Part shown: piece after piece, positions 1 through 9,756 of the stretch
How positions within the stretch are numbered: the first letter of the stretch is position 1
How the letters are laid out: the number at the start of each line of letters is the position of its first letter
Origin: Mesonia sp. HuA40
GTDB lineage: Bacteria; Bacteroidota; Bacteroidia; Flavobacteriales; Flavobacteriaceae
Length of the DNA: 64,000 nucleotides
Direction: 5' to 3'
Assembly (NCBI RefSeq): GCF_008017835.1
Contig: NZ_VRLT01000029.1
Coordinates: 62,001 to 126,000, forward strand
The notes under the pieces: generated by a model
Database searches by the model: none
Seen by the model: only the letters and a program-made list of their open reading frames with translations
Told to the model about the DNA's origin: nothing
Position numbers and translations under genes: made by a program

Positions 1-845
1 TCGCCAAAGCGATTAAAGATTTAGGTAAAACCACCATCCAAAAACGCTACGGTAATTTATTTGATATGTATGAGAAAATTACAGGGATAAATGCTTTTAA
101 AGAACCTATGAAAATATCTCCTTCTGCTCATTTTTCTATGGGCGGTCTTTGGGTAGATTATGATTTACAAACCAGCATTGCTGGGTTATTTGCTATAGGA
201 GAAGCCAATTTTTCAGACCACGGAGCCAATCGTTTAGGGGCCAATTCATTATTACAGGCTTGTGTAGATGGTTATTATATTTTACCCTATACCCTACAAA
301 ATTATCTCGCCACACAAATTGATAAGCCTAAACCAGTTACGCATAGCCAAGCATTTGTCGATGCTGAAGAGCGGGTAAAAACGCAGCTTCAAACTTACCT
401 CAACACCAACGGCACTAAGACACCAGATGAGTACCACAAAGAACTTGGTAAAATGTTGTATGATTATTGCGGGTTGTCTCGATCTCGCAAGGGCTTAACT
501 TATGTTATAAAAGAAATACAGAAGCTTCGAGAAGAATTTAAAACCAATCTTCTTGTTCTTGGTGATACCTATCAAATTAACAGTGAGTTGGAAAAAGCGG
601 GCCGTGTAGCAGACTATTTTGAGCTCGCCGAATTAATGTGCTTAGATGCGCTTAATAGAGAAGAGTCTTGCGGGGCTCATTTTAGAGAAGAATACCAGAG
701 TGACGAAGGTGAGGCGGTAAGAAATGATGATGATTATGCCTATACTGCTGCTTGGGAATGGACAGGAAATGCTAGCCAACCCGAATTGCATAAAGAAAAA
801 TTAGTGTTCAAAAATGTGTCTTTAAGTACACGGTCTTACAAATAA
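1..845 (+). CDS. sdhA: Succinate dehydrogenase/fumarate reductase flavoprotein subunit, C-terminal part
   Basis: The reading frame is open from the left edge (first full codon at base 3), so only about the last 280 residues are present. SdhA oxidises succinate to fumarate with covalent FAD in complex II of the cytoplasmic membrane. The motif HGANRLGANSLLQA, a hallmark of the FAD/capping region of SdhA/FrdA, is visible at about 223-265. The C-terminal helical domain and the Arg/Tyr-rich tail follow. Its stop codon overlaps the sdhB start (TAATG), which indicates translational coupling. The family assignment is secure; the N-terminus and the cytochrome b subunit lie outside the window. Confidence 0.95.
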   Translation, partial: AKAIKDLGKTTIQKRYGNLFDMYEKITGINAFKEPMKISPSAHFSMGGLWVDYDLQTSIAGLFAIGEANFSDHGANRLGANSLLQACVDGYYILPYTLQNYLATQIDKPKPVTHSQAFVDAEERVKTQLQTYLNTNGTKTPDEYHKELGKMLYDYCGLSRSRKGLTYVIKEIQKLREEFKTNLLVLGDTYQINSELEKAGRVADYFELAELMCLDALNREESCGAHFREEYQSDEGEAVRNDDDYAYTAAWEWTGNASQPELHKEKLVFKNVSLSTRSYK

Positions 846-1594
846 TGCCTATGAAACTTCAATTGAAAATATGGCGACAAAATAATCCTGATGATCTCGG
901 CAGGTTCAGAAACTATAAGCTAACCGAATTAAATCCCGCGATGTCTTTTTTAGAAATGTTAGACACGCTAAACTTACAATTAATAAAAAATAAAGAACAA
1001 CCTGTAGAATTTGACCACGATTGCCGCGAAGGTATTTGTGGCCAATGTGGCGTAATGATTAATGGTATAGCGCATGGTAAACCTAAGAATATTACCACTT
1101 GCCAGTTACATTTGCGAGAATTTAAAGACGGTGATACTATTGTTATTGAACCTTTTAGGGCCAAAGCCTTTCCTGTTTTAAAAGACCTTAAAGTTGACCG
1201 TAGTGCTTTTGACACCCTTATTGCGTCTGGCGGATATATTGGCGTTGAAACAGGACAAGCGCCAGAAGCAAATACCACTCCCGTACCTCAAGAAATAGCA
1301 GAGCAGGCTTTTGATGCAGCCGCTTGTATTGGCTGTGGTGCTTGCGTGGCCACTTGTAAAAATGAAAGTGCAGCACTATTTGTTGGCGCCAAAATTAGCC
1401 ACTTGGCTGCTTTACCCCAAGGAAAAGCAGAGCGAGAAAAAAGAGTGCTAAATATGGTGAACCGAATGGATGAACTTGAATTTGGTCATTGCACCAATAC
1501 AGAAGCTTGTCAAGTAGAATGCCCACAAGATATCAGCGTACTGCACATAGCAAAGATGAATTATGAATATTTAAGAGCCAAATTAAAAAAGTAA
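845..1594 (+). CDS. sdhB: Succinate dehydrogenase/fumarate reductase iron-sulfur subunit
   Basis: This is the electron-transfer subunit of complex II, 249 residues, normal length. The N-terminal ferredoxin domain has the 2Fe-2S pattern CREGICGQC followed by a later Cys (TTCQLH). The C-terminal domain has CIGCGACVATC for the 4Fe-4S centre and further Cys residues (CTNTEACQVEC) for the 3Fe-4S and 4Fe-4S centres. The start ATG overlaps the sdhA stop; a second Met two codons later is an alternative. A strong hairpin follows directly, so this is the last gene of the operon. Confidence 0.96.
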   Translation: MPMKLQLKIWRQNNPDDLGRFRNYKLTELNPAMSFLEMLDTLNLQLIKNKEQPVEFDHDCREGICGQCGVMINGIAHGKPKNITTCQLHLREFKDGDTIVIEPFRAKAFPVLKDLKVDRSAFDTLIASGGYIGVETGQAPEANTTPVPQEIAEQAFDAAACIGCGACVATCKNESAALFVGAKISHLAALPQGKAEREKRVLNMVNRMDELEFGHCTNTEACQVECPQDISVLHIAKMNYEYLRAKLKK

Positions 1595-1600
1595 ATTAAA

Positions 1601-1626
1601 AAAAGCTGCTCTTCCGAGCAGCTTTT
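1601..1626. terminator. Bidirectional intrinsic terminator between sdhB and the S9 peptidase
   Basis: A perfect 11-bp stem (AAAAGCTGCTC / GAGCAGCTTTT) with a TTCC loop lies in the short gap between two converging genes. Each strand ends in a T-run, so it can stop transcription from both sides. Confidence 0.85.
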
Positions 1627-1631
1627 GAATT

Positions 1632-3548
1632 TTATAAGGTCTCCTTTAACCAATTGAAAAATTCGTATTGCCAAACCAATGCGTTTTGCGGATTTAGCAC
1701 CCAATGATTTTCTTCTGGTAGATACAATAATTTACTCTTTACGCCCAACAATTGCGCCGCTTGGTAGGCGCTTAATCCTTGTTCAATGGGCACACGGTAA
1801 TCTTTTCCTCCTTGAATAATAAAAATGGGGGTATTCCAATTTTTAACGTGAGTAATAGGGTTAAAGTCATGGTAAGCGCGCTGCGCATCTTTATTTTCAG
1901 TTTCCCAGTAAGCGCCACCAAAATCGTGATTTACAAAAAATAGCTCTTCTGTAGTACCGTACATACTTCGGGTATCAAAAACACCGTCGTGCGCAATAAA
2001 AGATTTATACTTATTTTCGTGTATTCCAGCCAAATAAAAAACAGAATATCCTCCAAAACTAGCTCCTACTGCAGCTATTCGCTCTTCATCTATGTATGGT
2101 TCTTTTGCCAAAGCATCTGTAGCGCTAATGTAATCATTGATTACCTGCCCGCCCCAATCTTTACTAATGTCTTCATTCCATTTAACACCATGCCCAGGCA
2201 TTCCTCTACGATTAGGCGCAATTACAACGTAACCTTGAGAGGCCATTAATTGAAAATTCCATCGAAATGAATAGAATTGTGAGAGCGGAGATTGCGGTCC
2301 GCCTTGAGCATAAAGCAATGCCGGATATTTCTTGTTTTCATCAAAATTGGGAGGCAATATTACCCAAACCAACATTTTCTTACCATCAGAAGAGGTCACA
2401 TAACGCTTTTGAATTTCGGGCATAGCCATTTGAGCATACACCTCATCATTGATATGTGTCAATTGCTCAAAAGATTCCTTTTTCAAATCAAAAGCAAAAA
2501 TCTCGGCAGCGTGATTCATATCTGTCCTCGTCACGTAAAGCTTATTATCTTTTTCTAAAATAATGCTTTTTACATCAAAGATTCCTGAAGTTAATTGCGT
2601 CACCACTGGCATCTTTCTTTTTTTACCAGGAAAATCAACCTCAAATAATTGTATGGTTCCGCCTATTGGGGCTGTAAAATAAATTCTTTTCCCATCGTTT
2701 GCCCACTTATAGCTTGCCACAGTACCATCCCACTGCGCAGTTAAGTTTTGCTTCACGCCATTTGACAGTACAATCAGGTCATTTTTATCGGCTTCATAGC
2801 CGTCTTTTTTCATTTGCAAATAAGCCAAATCTCCATTTTTTGAAAATTGAGGCTGGGTATCGTATCCTTTATTATCTTGAGTGATATTTTTAGTCTCTTT
2901 GGTCTCAATAGCATACCTATAAATATCTGTATTGGTACTTTTGACATAACTTTTACCCTTTAATTTTTTACTTACATAGTAAATATGTTTACCCTCTGGA
3001 CCCCAGATATAGTCTTCGGCGCCACCAAAAGGCTTTTGAGGTGAATGGTAGGGTTCTTCTGCCATTATATCTATACCGTTGGCATCGCTATAGCCTTTAA
3101 CTTTATAAAACACGTGATTAAAACTACCGTAAGACCAGGTATCCCAGTGCCTAATATCTAGATCCGTGTAAACGTAAGCATTAGCTTTGGGCAACTGCTC
3201 ATATTTGTCTTTTGCCTTGATTTTCTCTATTGCCACGGGTTGGTGAAAAAGTTCATACTTACCATCTGGTGAGATTTTCTTATTGATAAACTCTGCTCTA
3301 TTTTTACTGATGCGTATAGGGTTTTTCCCGTCAAGCGGAATTTTATAATACTCCGAATCAAAATTGTCATTTTCAATATTAGGTATGCTCAATTTATAAT
3401 AAATGTAATTCTGGGCTTGATCTACTCCTATTACACTCAAACGCTTTAAACTCCATAAAGTTTCTGGGGTCATTTTTTCTTGACTCATCACAAGGTTTCC
3501 ACTAATCATTAGGCTTAAAAAAATTAAAATTTTCTTCATAATCAACAC
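1632..3548 (-). CDS. S9 family prolyl oligopeptidase-like serine peptidase, exported
   Basis: An exported peptidase of the DPP IV/acylaminoacyl peptidase group. The N-terminal hydrophobic segment is a signal peptide; the more likely start is the internal Met at 3539 (MKKILIFLSLM), giving 635 residues. Residues ~40-370 form a beta-propeller with repeated WGPEGKHIYY- and SKNGDLAYL-type blades. The alpha/beta hydrolase domain follows, with nucleophile Ser497 in GASFGGYS, Asp583 in GGKDYR and His615 in EENHW (numbered from the longer start). The catalytic triad is complete, so it should be active, probably in periplasmic oligopeptide degradation. It is transcribed alone and converges on sdhB. Confidence 0.93.
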   Translation of the reverse strand: MLIMKKILIFLSLMISGNLVMSQEKMTPETLWSLKRLSVIGVDQAQNYIYYKLSIPNIENDNFDSEYYKIPLDGKNPIRISKNRAEFINKKISPDGKYELFHQPVAIEKIKAKDKYEQLPKANAYVYTDLDIRHWDTWSYGSFNHVFYKVKGYSDANGIDIMAEEPYHSPQKPFGGAEDYIWGPEGKHIYYVSKKLKGKSYVKSTNTDIYRYAIETKETKNITQDNKGYDTQPQFSKNGDLAYLQMKKDGYEADKNDLIVLSNGVKQNLTAQWDGTVASYKWANDGKRIYFTAPIGGTIQLFEVDFPGKKRKMPVVTQLTSGIFDVKSIILEKDNKLYVTRTDMNHAAEIFAFDLKKESFEQLTHINDEVYAQMAMPEIQKRYVTSSDGKKMLVWVILPPNFDENKKYPALLYAQGGPQSPLSQFYSFRWNFQLMASQGYVVIAPNRRGMPGHGVKWNEDISKDWGGQVINDYISATDALAKEPYIDEERIAAVGASFGGYSVFYLAGIHENKYKSFIAHDGVFDTRSMYGTTEELFFVNHDFGGAYWETENKDAQRAYHDFNPITHVKNWNTPIFIIQGGKDYRVPIEQGLSAYQAAQLLGVKSKLLYLPEENHWVLNPQNALVWQYEFFNWLKETL

Positions 3549-3570
3549 TATTAATGTTTAAAAAGGATGT

Positions 3571-3603
3571 CAAAGATAATCATTTTAGCAGCGGAAAAAC
3601 CAA
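3571..3603 (-). promoter_or_regulatory. Putative promoter of the S9 peptidase gene
   Basis: Reading the minus strand, TATCTTTG (3571-3578) fits the Bacteroidota -7 box TAnnTTTG, with TTG about 22 bases upstream (3601-3603). The predicted transcript start falls just ahead of both candidate start codons. Confidence 0.45.
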
Positions 3604-3688
3604 GCTAGATTATGTTAAAATGTGTATCTTGTTAGTTCAATAATGGGCTACTTATTAGTGGTTTACAAATCCGTAAAGAAAAATTGCT

Positions 3689-4048
3689 ATGGCTACACAT
3701 AATGATTTAGGTAAAAAAGGAGAAGCACTTGCCTTAGAGCACTTGCTTAATGAAGGTTATACCATTTTAGCAAAAAATTACCGCTACTTAAAAGCAGAGG
3801 TAGATATTATTGCCCAAAAAGAGCAGAACCTTTGTGTTATAGAGGTAAAAACGCGTAGCACACCCGATTTTGGAAACCCGCAGGATTTTGTAAAACCCAA
3901 GCAAATACAGCTTTTGGTCACCGCTGTAGATCATTTTATTACCACTAATCAAATAGATTTAGAAGTACGCTTTGACATCATTGCAATTATTATGAATAAA
4001 CAGGGTACGCGCTTGGAGCATTTAAAAGATGCTTTTTATATTTTTTAG
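3689..4048 (+). CDS. yraN: YraN family protein (UPF0102), nuclease-fold
   Basis: A small protein of 119 residues, the usual length. It has the conserved N-terminus LGKKGEALALEHLLNEGY and the core VDIIAQKEQNLCVIEVKTR, which carries the D...E-x-K residues of a Holliday-junction-resolvase-like PD-(D/E)XK fold. The biochemical role of the family is not settled. It converges on mfd with a 4-bp overlap of the two stop regions. Confidence 0.92.
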   Translation: MATHNDLGKKGEALALEHLLNEGYTILAKNYRYLKAEVDIIAQKEQNLCVIEVKTRSTPDFGNPQDFVKPKQIQLLVTAVDHFITTNQIDLEVRFDIIAIIMNKQGTRLEHLKDAFYIF

Positions 4049-7000
4049 CTACCAAGAGGTTTTAATACTTCGTAAGCTGCTTTAACCGATTTAATTTTAT
4101 CAAAACTCAAAAGTAAACGCAAGCCGTTGCGGGTCTGTTTTTCTTTCATCTTACACAAATGAGCATGGGTTTGCACGTACTGCAATACCTTTGAGAAGGT
4201 TTTCGTCTGGTAGAATGAAGACTGTTGATCGGCAATAAAATAACCCACCATTTTTTCTTTCTTAAGAATTATTTTTTCGAGCCCTATTTTAGAAGCAATC
4301 CATTTTATACGTACACTATCTAATAAATCTTGAGCTTCCTCGGGTAAAGGTCCAAAACGATCTGTAAGTTCCTTTTCAAAATTTAGAAGTTGTTCTTCGC
4401 TAGTTAGCTCATTTAATTTGGTATATAAATTTAAACGTTCTGTAATATTATTGATATAATCATCGGGGAATAAGATTTCGAAATCGGTATCTATTTGGGT
4501 GTCTTTTACAAATATTTTATCCTCGGTTTCGTTTTCGTGCGCATACAAGTCTTTAAACTCGTTTTCTTTTAATTCTTCAATGGCCTCATTTAAAATCTTT
4601 TGATAGGTATCAAAACCTATTTCATTAATGAAACCACTTTGTTCGCCACCCAACAAATCACCTGCCCCGCGTATTTCTAAATCTTTCATGGCAATATTAA
4701 AGCCGCTACCCAGTTCAGAAAACTGTTCGAGTGCACTAATACGTTTTCGCGCATCATCTGTCATTGCCGAATAGGGTGGTGTGATAAAATAACAAAAGGC
4801 TTTTTTGTTGCTACGTCCCACCCGACCACGCATTTGGTGTAAATCTGATAAACCAAAATTATTGGCATTGTTTATAAAAATGGTATTGGCATTACTTACG
4901 TCTAAGCCGCTTTCTATAATGGTAGTCGAAACGAGCACATCAAATTCTCCATTCATAAAACTTAGCATAAGCTTTTCTAGCTTTTTACCTTCCATTTGGC
5001 CGTGGCCCACCCCTATTTTAGCATCGGGTACTAGACGTTGCAACATACCGGCTACTTCTTTGATATTCTCTATTCTATTGTGAATAAAAAACACTTGCCC
5101 ACCACGTTGTATTTCATACGCCACCGCATCCCGTATAACCTCCTCAGAGAAACGTATCACATGGCTTTCTATTGGGTATCTATTAGGAGGTGGTGTAGTA
5201 ATAGTGCTCAAATCTCGAGCGGCCATCAAACTAAATTGTAGCGTACGCGGTATAGGCGTAGCGGTTAGTGTAAGGGTGTCTACGTTTTCTTTGATGGTTT
5301 TGAGTTTATCTTTTACTGCTACCCCAAACTTTTGTTCTTCATCAACGATTAATAAGCCAAGATCTTTAAACTTAACGTTTTTATTCACCAATTGATGCGT
5401 ACCAATAACAATGTCTATTTTTCCGTTTTCTAAATCTTCTAAAACTTGCTTTTTTTCTTTAGCAGTTCTAAACCTATTCAAGTAATCTACACTAACGGGG
5501 AAGTCTTTGAGTCTTTCGCTAAAAGTTTGGTGGTGCTGAAAGGCCAAAATTGTGGTGGGTACGAGAACGGCTACTTGCTTACCGTTATCTACTGCTTTAA
5601 ATGCCGCCCGAATAGCTACCTCTGTTTTACCAAATCCTACATCACCACATACCAAACGGTCCATTGGTTGCTCACTCTCCATATCTTCTTTAACAGCTTG
5701 TGTTGCGGTACTTTGATCTGGGGTGTCTTCATAAATAAAAGAAGCCTCTAACTCATGCTGTAAGTAAGAGTCTGGCGCATAGGCATGCCCTTTTTCAAGA
5801 CGGCGTTTAGCGTATAATTCGATTAAATTATAAGCAATATGCTTTACGCGAGCCTTGGTTTTTTTCTTTAGGTTTTTCCATGCCTTACTTCCTAGTTTGT
5901 AGATTTTAGGAGCTTTGCCATCTTTACCGTTATACTTAGAAATTTTATGCAGCGAATGAATACTTACGTACAAAATATCGCGTTCGCCGTAAATCAATTT
6001 AATGGCCTCTTGTTTTTTACCTTCAACATCTATTTTTTGTAAGCCTCCAAACTTTCCAATTCCGTGATCGATATGAGTAACATAGTCTCCCACTTCAAGA
6101 TTGGAGAGTTCTTTAAGAGTTATGGCTTGCTTTTTAGCATATCCATTTTTTAAATGGAATTTATGGTAGCGCTCAAATATCTGATGGTCGGTATAGCAGA
6201 CTTGTTTTGTATCTTGATTGATAAACCCCTGAAATAAAGGCAAAACAACGGTTTGATAATGCACCTGTTGATCTTGGTTGATATCATCTGACTCAAATAT
6301 ATCGTGAAAACGTTTGGCCTGCTGCTCACTGCCGCAAAAAATATAATTTGTAAAACCCGCTTCATGATTCTTATTGAGATTCTCTACCAATAGATCGAAG
6401 TTTTTATTAAATGCAGGTTGCGGACTTGTATTAAATTGAATAAGCTGTTGCGGATTTAAAAAAGCTTGGGTACCAACTTCTACAACAAAAAATCCTAAAA
6501 GTTGTTTTTTAAAGGTCTTCGCATCACAAAACAATTCTTGCGGAGCTTGATGTTTTATTTCTTCAGATAGATTTTTAAAAGCCTCTTCTGCTTTACCAAA
6601 AAGCTTGTCTAATTGGGCAGACAGTAAATCTATATTCTTAACAAAAACAAGGGTCTTTTGCGCAATATAATCTAGAAAGCTAGCCCGTACTTCTTGTAGT
6701 TTTTTATTCTCTACATTGGGCATGATGGCTATCTTTTTCACCCTATCTGTAGATAATTGTGTTTCTACATCAAAACTCCGAATGCTATCTACTTCATCGC
6801 CAAAAAACTCAATACGATAAGGTTCATCATTGCTAAAGGAAAACACATCAATTATACCTCCTCGTACAGAGAAATCTCCAGGCTCGGTGACAAAATCTAC
6901 TCGTTTAAATTTATACTCAAAAAGCACCTCGTTTACAAAATCTATTGAAAGTTGATCTCCCAAACTAATTTTTAAAGTACTGCGGTCTAATTCTTTACGC

Positions 7001-7446
7001 GTAACTACTTTTTCAAAAAGCGCATCTGGATAGGTAACTATAACTGCCGGTTTTTTGCGAGAGTTGATTCTGTTAAGCACTTCTGCTCGTAACAGCACAT
7101 TAGCGTTATCAGTTTCTTCTAATTGGTAAGGTCTGCGATAACTACCAGGATAAAATAAAACGTTTTTATCACCTATGAGCTGCTCTAAATCGTTCAAGTA
7201 ATAAGCCGCTTCTTCTTTATCATTAAATATTAGTAAAAATGGCCTATCAAATTGCTTAAATGTATTCGCAATAACAAAAGATAAGGCTGATCCTACCAAT
7301 CCTTTGGCATGTATTTTAGCAAATAATTCCTCTGGCTGTTCTAAAGCATTTTGCAGATCGCTCATCTGCGAAAGCCCATTGAATTTTTGGGTAATTACAG
7401 GTACACTCATGCCCACAAAGATAAATGCTTGGGCCAAAGTAGGCAA
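4045..7446 (-). CDS. mfd: Transcription-repair coupling factor Mfd
   Basis: An ATP-dependent translocase that removes stalled RNA polymerase and recruits UvrA. Domains in order: UvrB-like N-terminal modules; RNA polymerase-interacting domain (around GDYVTHIDHGIGKFGGL); helicase core with Walker A GDVGFGKTE, DEEQ box and the TATPIPRTL motif; motif VI region QMRGRVGRS; and the C-terminal TRCF domain. The length (1133 residues) is normal. The annotated start adds a hydrophobic stretch; the Met at 7410 (MSVPVITQ) gives a more typical cytosolic N-terminus of 1121 residues and is preferred. Confidence 0.97.
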   Translation of the reverse strand: MPTLAQAFIFVGMSVPVITQKFNGLSQMSDLQNALEQPEELFAKIHAKGLVGSALSFVIANTFKQFDRPFLLIFNDKEEAAYYLNDLEQLIGDKNVLFYPGSYRRPYQLEETDNANVLLRAEVLNRINSRKKPAVIVTYPDALFEKVVTRKELDRSTLKISLGDQLSIDFVNEVLFEYKFKRVDFVTEPGDFSVRGGIIDVFSFSNDEPYRIEFFGDEVDSIRSFDVETQLSTDRVKKIAIMPNVENKKLQEVRASFLDYIAQKTLVFVKNIDLLSAQLDKLFGKAEEAFKNLSEEIKHQAPQELFCDAKTFKKQLLGFFVVEVGTQAFLNPQQLIQFNTSPQPAFNKNFDLLVENLNKNHEAGFTNYIFCGSEQQAKRFHDIFESDDINQDQQVHYQTVVLPLFQGFINQDTKQVCYTDHQIFERYHKFHLKNGYAKKQAITLKELSNLEVGDYVTHIDHGIGKFGGLQKIDVEGKKQEAIKLIYGERDILYVSIHSLHKISKYNGKDGKAPKIYKLGSKAWKNLKKKTKARVKHIAYNLIELYAKRRLEKGHAYAPDSYLQHELEASFIYEDTPDQSTATQAVKEDMESEQPMDRLVCGDVGFGKTEVAIRAAFKAVDNGKQVAVLVPTTILAFQHHQTFSERLKDFPVSVDYLNRFRTAKEKKQVLEDLENGKIDIVIGTHQLVNKNVKFKDLGLLIVDEEQKFGVAVKDKLKTIKENVDTLTLTATPIPRTLQFSLMAARDLSTITTPPPNRYPIESHVIRFSEEVIRDAVAYEIQRGGQVFFIHNRIENIKEVAGMLQRLVPDAKIGVGHGQMEGKKLEKLMLSFMNGEFDVLVSTTIIESGLDVSNANTIFINNANNFGLSDLHQMRGRVGRSNKKAFCYFITPPYSAMTDDARKRISALEQFSELGSGFNIAMKDLEIRGAGDLLGGEQSGFINEIGFDTYQKILNEAIEELKENEFKDLYAHENETEDKIFVKDTQIDTDFEILFPDDYINNITERLNLYTKLNELTSEEQLLNFEKELTDRFGPLPEEAQDLLDSVRIKWIASKIGLEKIILKKEKMVGYFIADQQSSFYQTKTFSKVLQYVQTHAHLCKMKEKQTRNGLRLLLSFDKIKSVKAAYEVLKPLGS

Positions 7447-7543
7447 TAGCTGATTTTTATTTAACGTGCTTTTAAACTATAACAATTTATCATTTTTCTA
7501 ACAGCGCTCTACACTAAAACCTTGTATCTTTTGTCAAAAAAAG

Positions 7544-8899
7544 ATGGGTATAAAAGAGTATGACGTATTTGTCATAGGTACAGGCACAGCAGGAAAAATG
7601 GTTGCTAAAGCTTGTGCTCAAGCGGGAAAAAAGGTTGGCATTGCAGATAACAAAGCCTTTGGAGGTACTTGTGCCCTTCGCGGTTGTGACCCTAAAAAGG
7701 TTTTGATGGGATTAAGTGAAATACTTGATCGTAGCAAACAAATGCAAGGTAAAGGAGTGAAAAGTTTACCCGCCATTAACTGGGAAGATTTGCAGTCTTT
7801 TAAAGAAACTTTTGTCGATGCTGTTCCTATGGCGACAGAAAAAGATCTTCGGGCACTTGGGATTAGTTTGTATCATCAATCTCCCTATTTTTTAGACGAA
7901 AATAGCCTTTCGGTAGAAGGTAAAACTATAAAAACCAAAAAAGTTGTAATTGCCACAGGAAACAAACCTATTCAACTTGATATTACGGGATGGGATTTAA
8001 CTCTAAATAGCGATGAATTCTTAAATTTAGAAAAACTACCCGAAAGTATGCTATTTATAGGGGCTGGTTATATTGGGATGGAGTTTGCCCATTTAGCTGC
8101 TAGCCTTGGTGTAAAAGTAACTTTAATAGAGGGAGTTGAAAGACCTTTAAGTCGTTTTGACGAAGATCTTGTCGCCTCTCTTGTCAAAGCTATGGAGGCC
8201 AATGGAGTACGCTTCATTTTTAATGCTGAGGTGTATAAAATTGAAAAATTACGAAAATATTTTCGCGTAAGCGCCAACCAAAACGATAAGGAAATAGAGG
8301 AGAAAGCTGAAATGGTAATCAATACGGCAGGAAGAGTCCCTGCTATTGACGAACTAAGTTTAGATCAAGGAAAAGTGGCATATTCTAAAGAAGGTGTCGC
8401 AGTGAATACCCATCTGCAAAATACAACGAATAGAAATGTTTATGCTTGTGGCGATGTAGCCGATTCTAGCGGTCTGCCGCTTACTCCGCTTTCTTCTTTT
8501 GAAGCTGAACTGGTGATTGATCAAATTTTAGAAAATAAAAAACCTAACAAAGTAGATTACCCTAATCAACCCTCTGTGGTTTTTACCCATCCGCAAATTG
8601 CTATGGTAGGTCTAACAGAAGAAGAGGCCAAGGAGAAAAACCTATCTTTTAGCGTTAAATGTAAAACTCAATTGGATTGGTACAATGCCAAACGTGAAAA
8701 CCATGCTTTTTATGGTTTTAAAACACTGGTAGATAAAAAAACAAATCAAATATTGGGAGCGCACATTATTGCACCGCAGGCCGCCGAAATGATCAATCTT
8801 TTTACTTTAGCCATGAATCTCAAGTTAGACACCCAAGCCCTTAAAAAAATGGTATTTAGTTATCCTAGTTGGGGGAATGACATTAAAAGTATGATTTAG
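7544..8899 (+). CDS. Pyridine nucleotide-disulfide oxidoreductase (glutathione reductase/LPD-like)
   Basis: An FAD- and NAD(P)H-binding enzyme of 451 residues. The FAD-binding GTGTAG motif is at residues 12-17 and the redox pair is Cys43 and Cys48 in GGTCALRGCDPKK. The NAD(P) Rossmann motif is GAGYIGMEFA, and the second FAD motif is NVYACGDVA. The dimerisation domain ends in YPSWGND, where true LPD, glutathione and mercuric reductases have an HPT...E active-site His-Glu pair; here Tyr440 takes the His position. The substrate is therefore unlikely to be dihydrolipoamide or glutathione and is unknown. It overlaps the converging downstream gene by 4 bp. Confidence 0.9.
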   Translation: MGIKEYDVFVIGTGTAGKMVAKACAQAGKKVGIADNKAFGGTCALRGCDPKKVLMGLSEILDRSKQMQGKGVKSLPAINWEDLQSFKETFVDAVPMATEKDLRALGISLYHQSPYFLDENSLSVEGKTIKTKKVVIATGNKPIQLDITGWDLTLNSDEFLNLEKLPESMLFIGAGYIGMEFAHLAASLGVKVTLIEGVERPLSRFDEDLVASLVKAMEANGVRFIFNAEVYKIEKLRKYFRVSANQNDKEIEEKAEMVINTAGRVPAIDELSLDQGKVAYSKEGVAVNTHLQNTTNRNVYACGDVADSSGLPLTPLSSFEAELVIDQILENKKPNKVDYPNQPSVVFTHPQIAMVGLTEEEAKEKNLSFSVKCKTQLDWYNAKRENHAFYGFKTLVDKKTNQILGAHIIAPQAAEMINLFTLAMNLKLDTQALKKMVFSYPSWGNDIKSMI

Positions 8900-9693
8900 T
8901 TATTCAAAATACGATATAAGGGATTAGTTTTTCTATTTTTAAAACCATGGTATGCCGCATATAAAGCAATTACAATTGCCCCTATGAGAGCGGTATAAGC
9001 TATACTATCTTGGTTGTTGATTTGTTTGAAATAAATTGCCACCAGCGCCCAAATACCCACCGCTGCAAATTCTCGCATGTTTCTATAAAAGATCATTGCT
9101 AAATTGATACTAGTGGCTACCATTATCATAATCAAAGTATACTGCACTTCATTAAATATAAAAGGTTGCCAATCTATCTTCACTAGAAAAGCAGCGGTAT
9201 TGGCAATAGAAGCAACGCTTAGCCAACCGGCATACAAGCATATTGGCCACCAATTAAAAGCAATAATAGGCAGGGGCGCATCCCAAACCTCCATACGTGT
9301 AGTAACCACTATGCGTAAAAGTGCCACTAGAGCAATAAACATTAAAACTACAGAAATAGCGGTATATTCATACAACCACGCCACCACCCATGCCGAAGTC
9401 GCTAAATTAGCAAGAATCAACTTACCTCCAGTTTGTAATAAAAAATTTTCTGTTTTGTCTTGTTTAAAAACGCGTATTAGGTGATACACAGTAAAAGCCA
9501 ACAGACTTAAATAGATGAGGCCCCAAATGGCGAAAGCGTAACCTGCTGGTGTAAATAAGTTAGCATATTCAGGTTGTTTACTAAGGCTACCAATCGTGTT
9601 TCCATTTAATTTAAATGCTTGGGTAAAATAGCTTGTTGCAATAGCAATTAACACCGAAATAAAGTTAAAAACGGCCAGTAATTTAGGTTTCAT
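8896..9693 (-). CDS. TspO/MBR-related (tryptophan-rich sensory protein-like) membrane protein
   Basis: 265 residues with about eight hydrophobic segments and many Trp residues. The region LFTPAGYAFAIWGLIYL resembles the conserved first loop of TspO-like proteins annotated as tryptophan-rich sensory protein, but the protein is longer than classic TspO (about 160 residues, five helices). Membrane location is clear; ligand and role are not. It ends in a 4-bp overlap with the converging oxidoreductase gene. Confidence 0.7.
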   Translation of the reverse strand: MKPKLLAVFNFISVLIAIATSYFTQAFKLNGNTIGSLSKQPEYANLFTPAGYAFAIWGLIYLSLLAFTVYHLIRVFKQDKTENFLLQTGGKLILANLATSAWVVAWLYEYTAISVVLMFIALVALLRIVVTTRMEVWDAPLPIIAFNWWPICLYAGWLSVASIANTAAFLVKIDWQPFIFNEVQYTLIMIMVATSINLAMIFYRNMREFAAVGIWALVAIYFKQINNQDSIAYTALIGAIVIALYAAYHGFKNRKTNPLYRILNN

Positions 9694-9756
9694 AGTTATG
9701 ATTTTATTAAAGATAAAAACAATGCGCTTATAAGCGCGATAGTAAAGCGTTAAAAT

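Noticed and set aside
5204-5395. Several plus-strand frames inside mfd
   Set aside because: All lie antisense to the conserved helicase core, whose protein is full length, so they are shadows.
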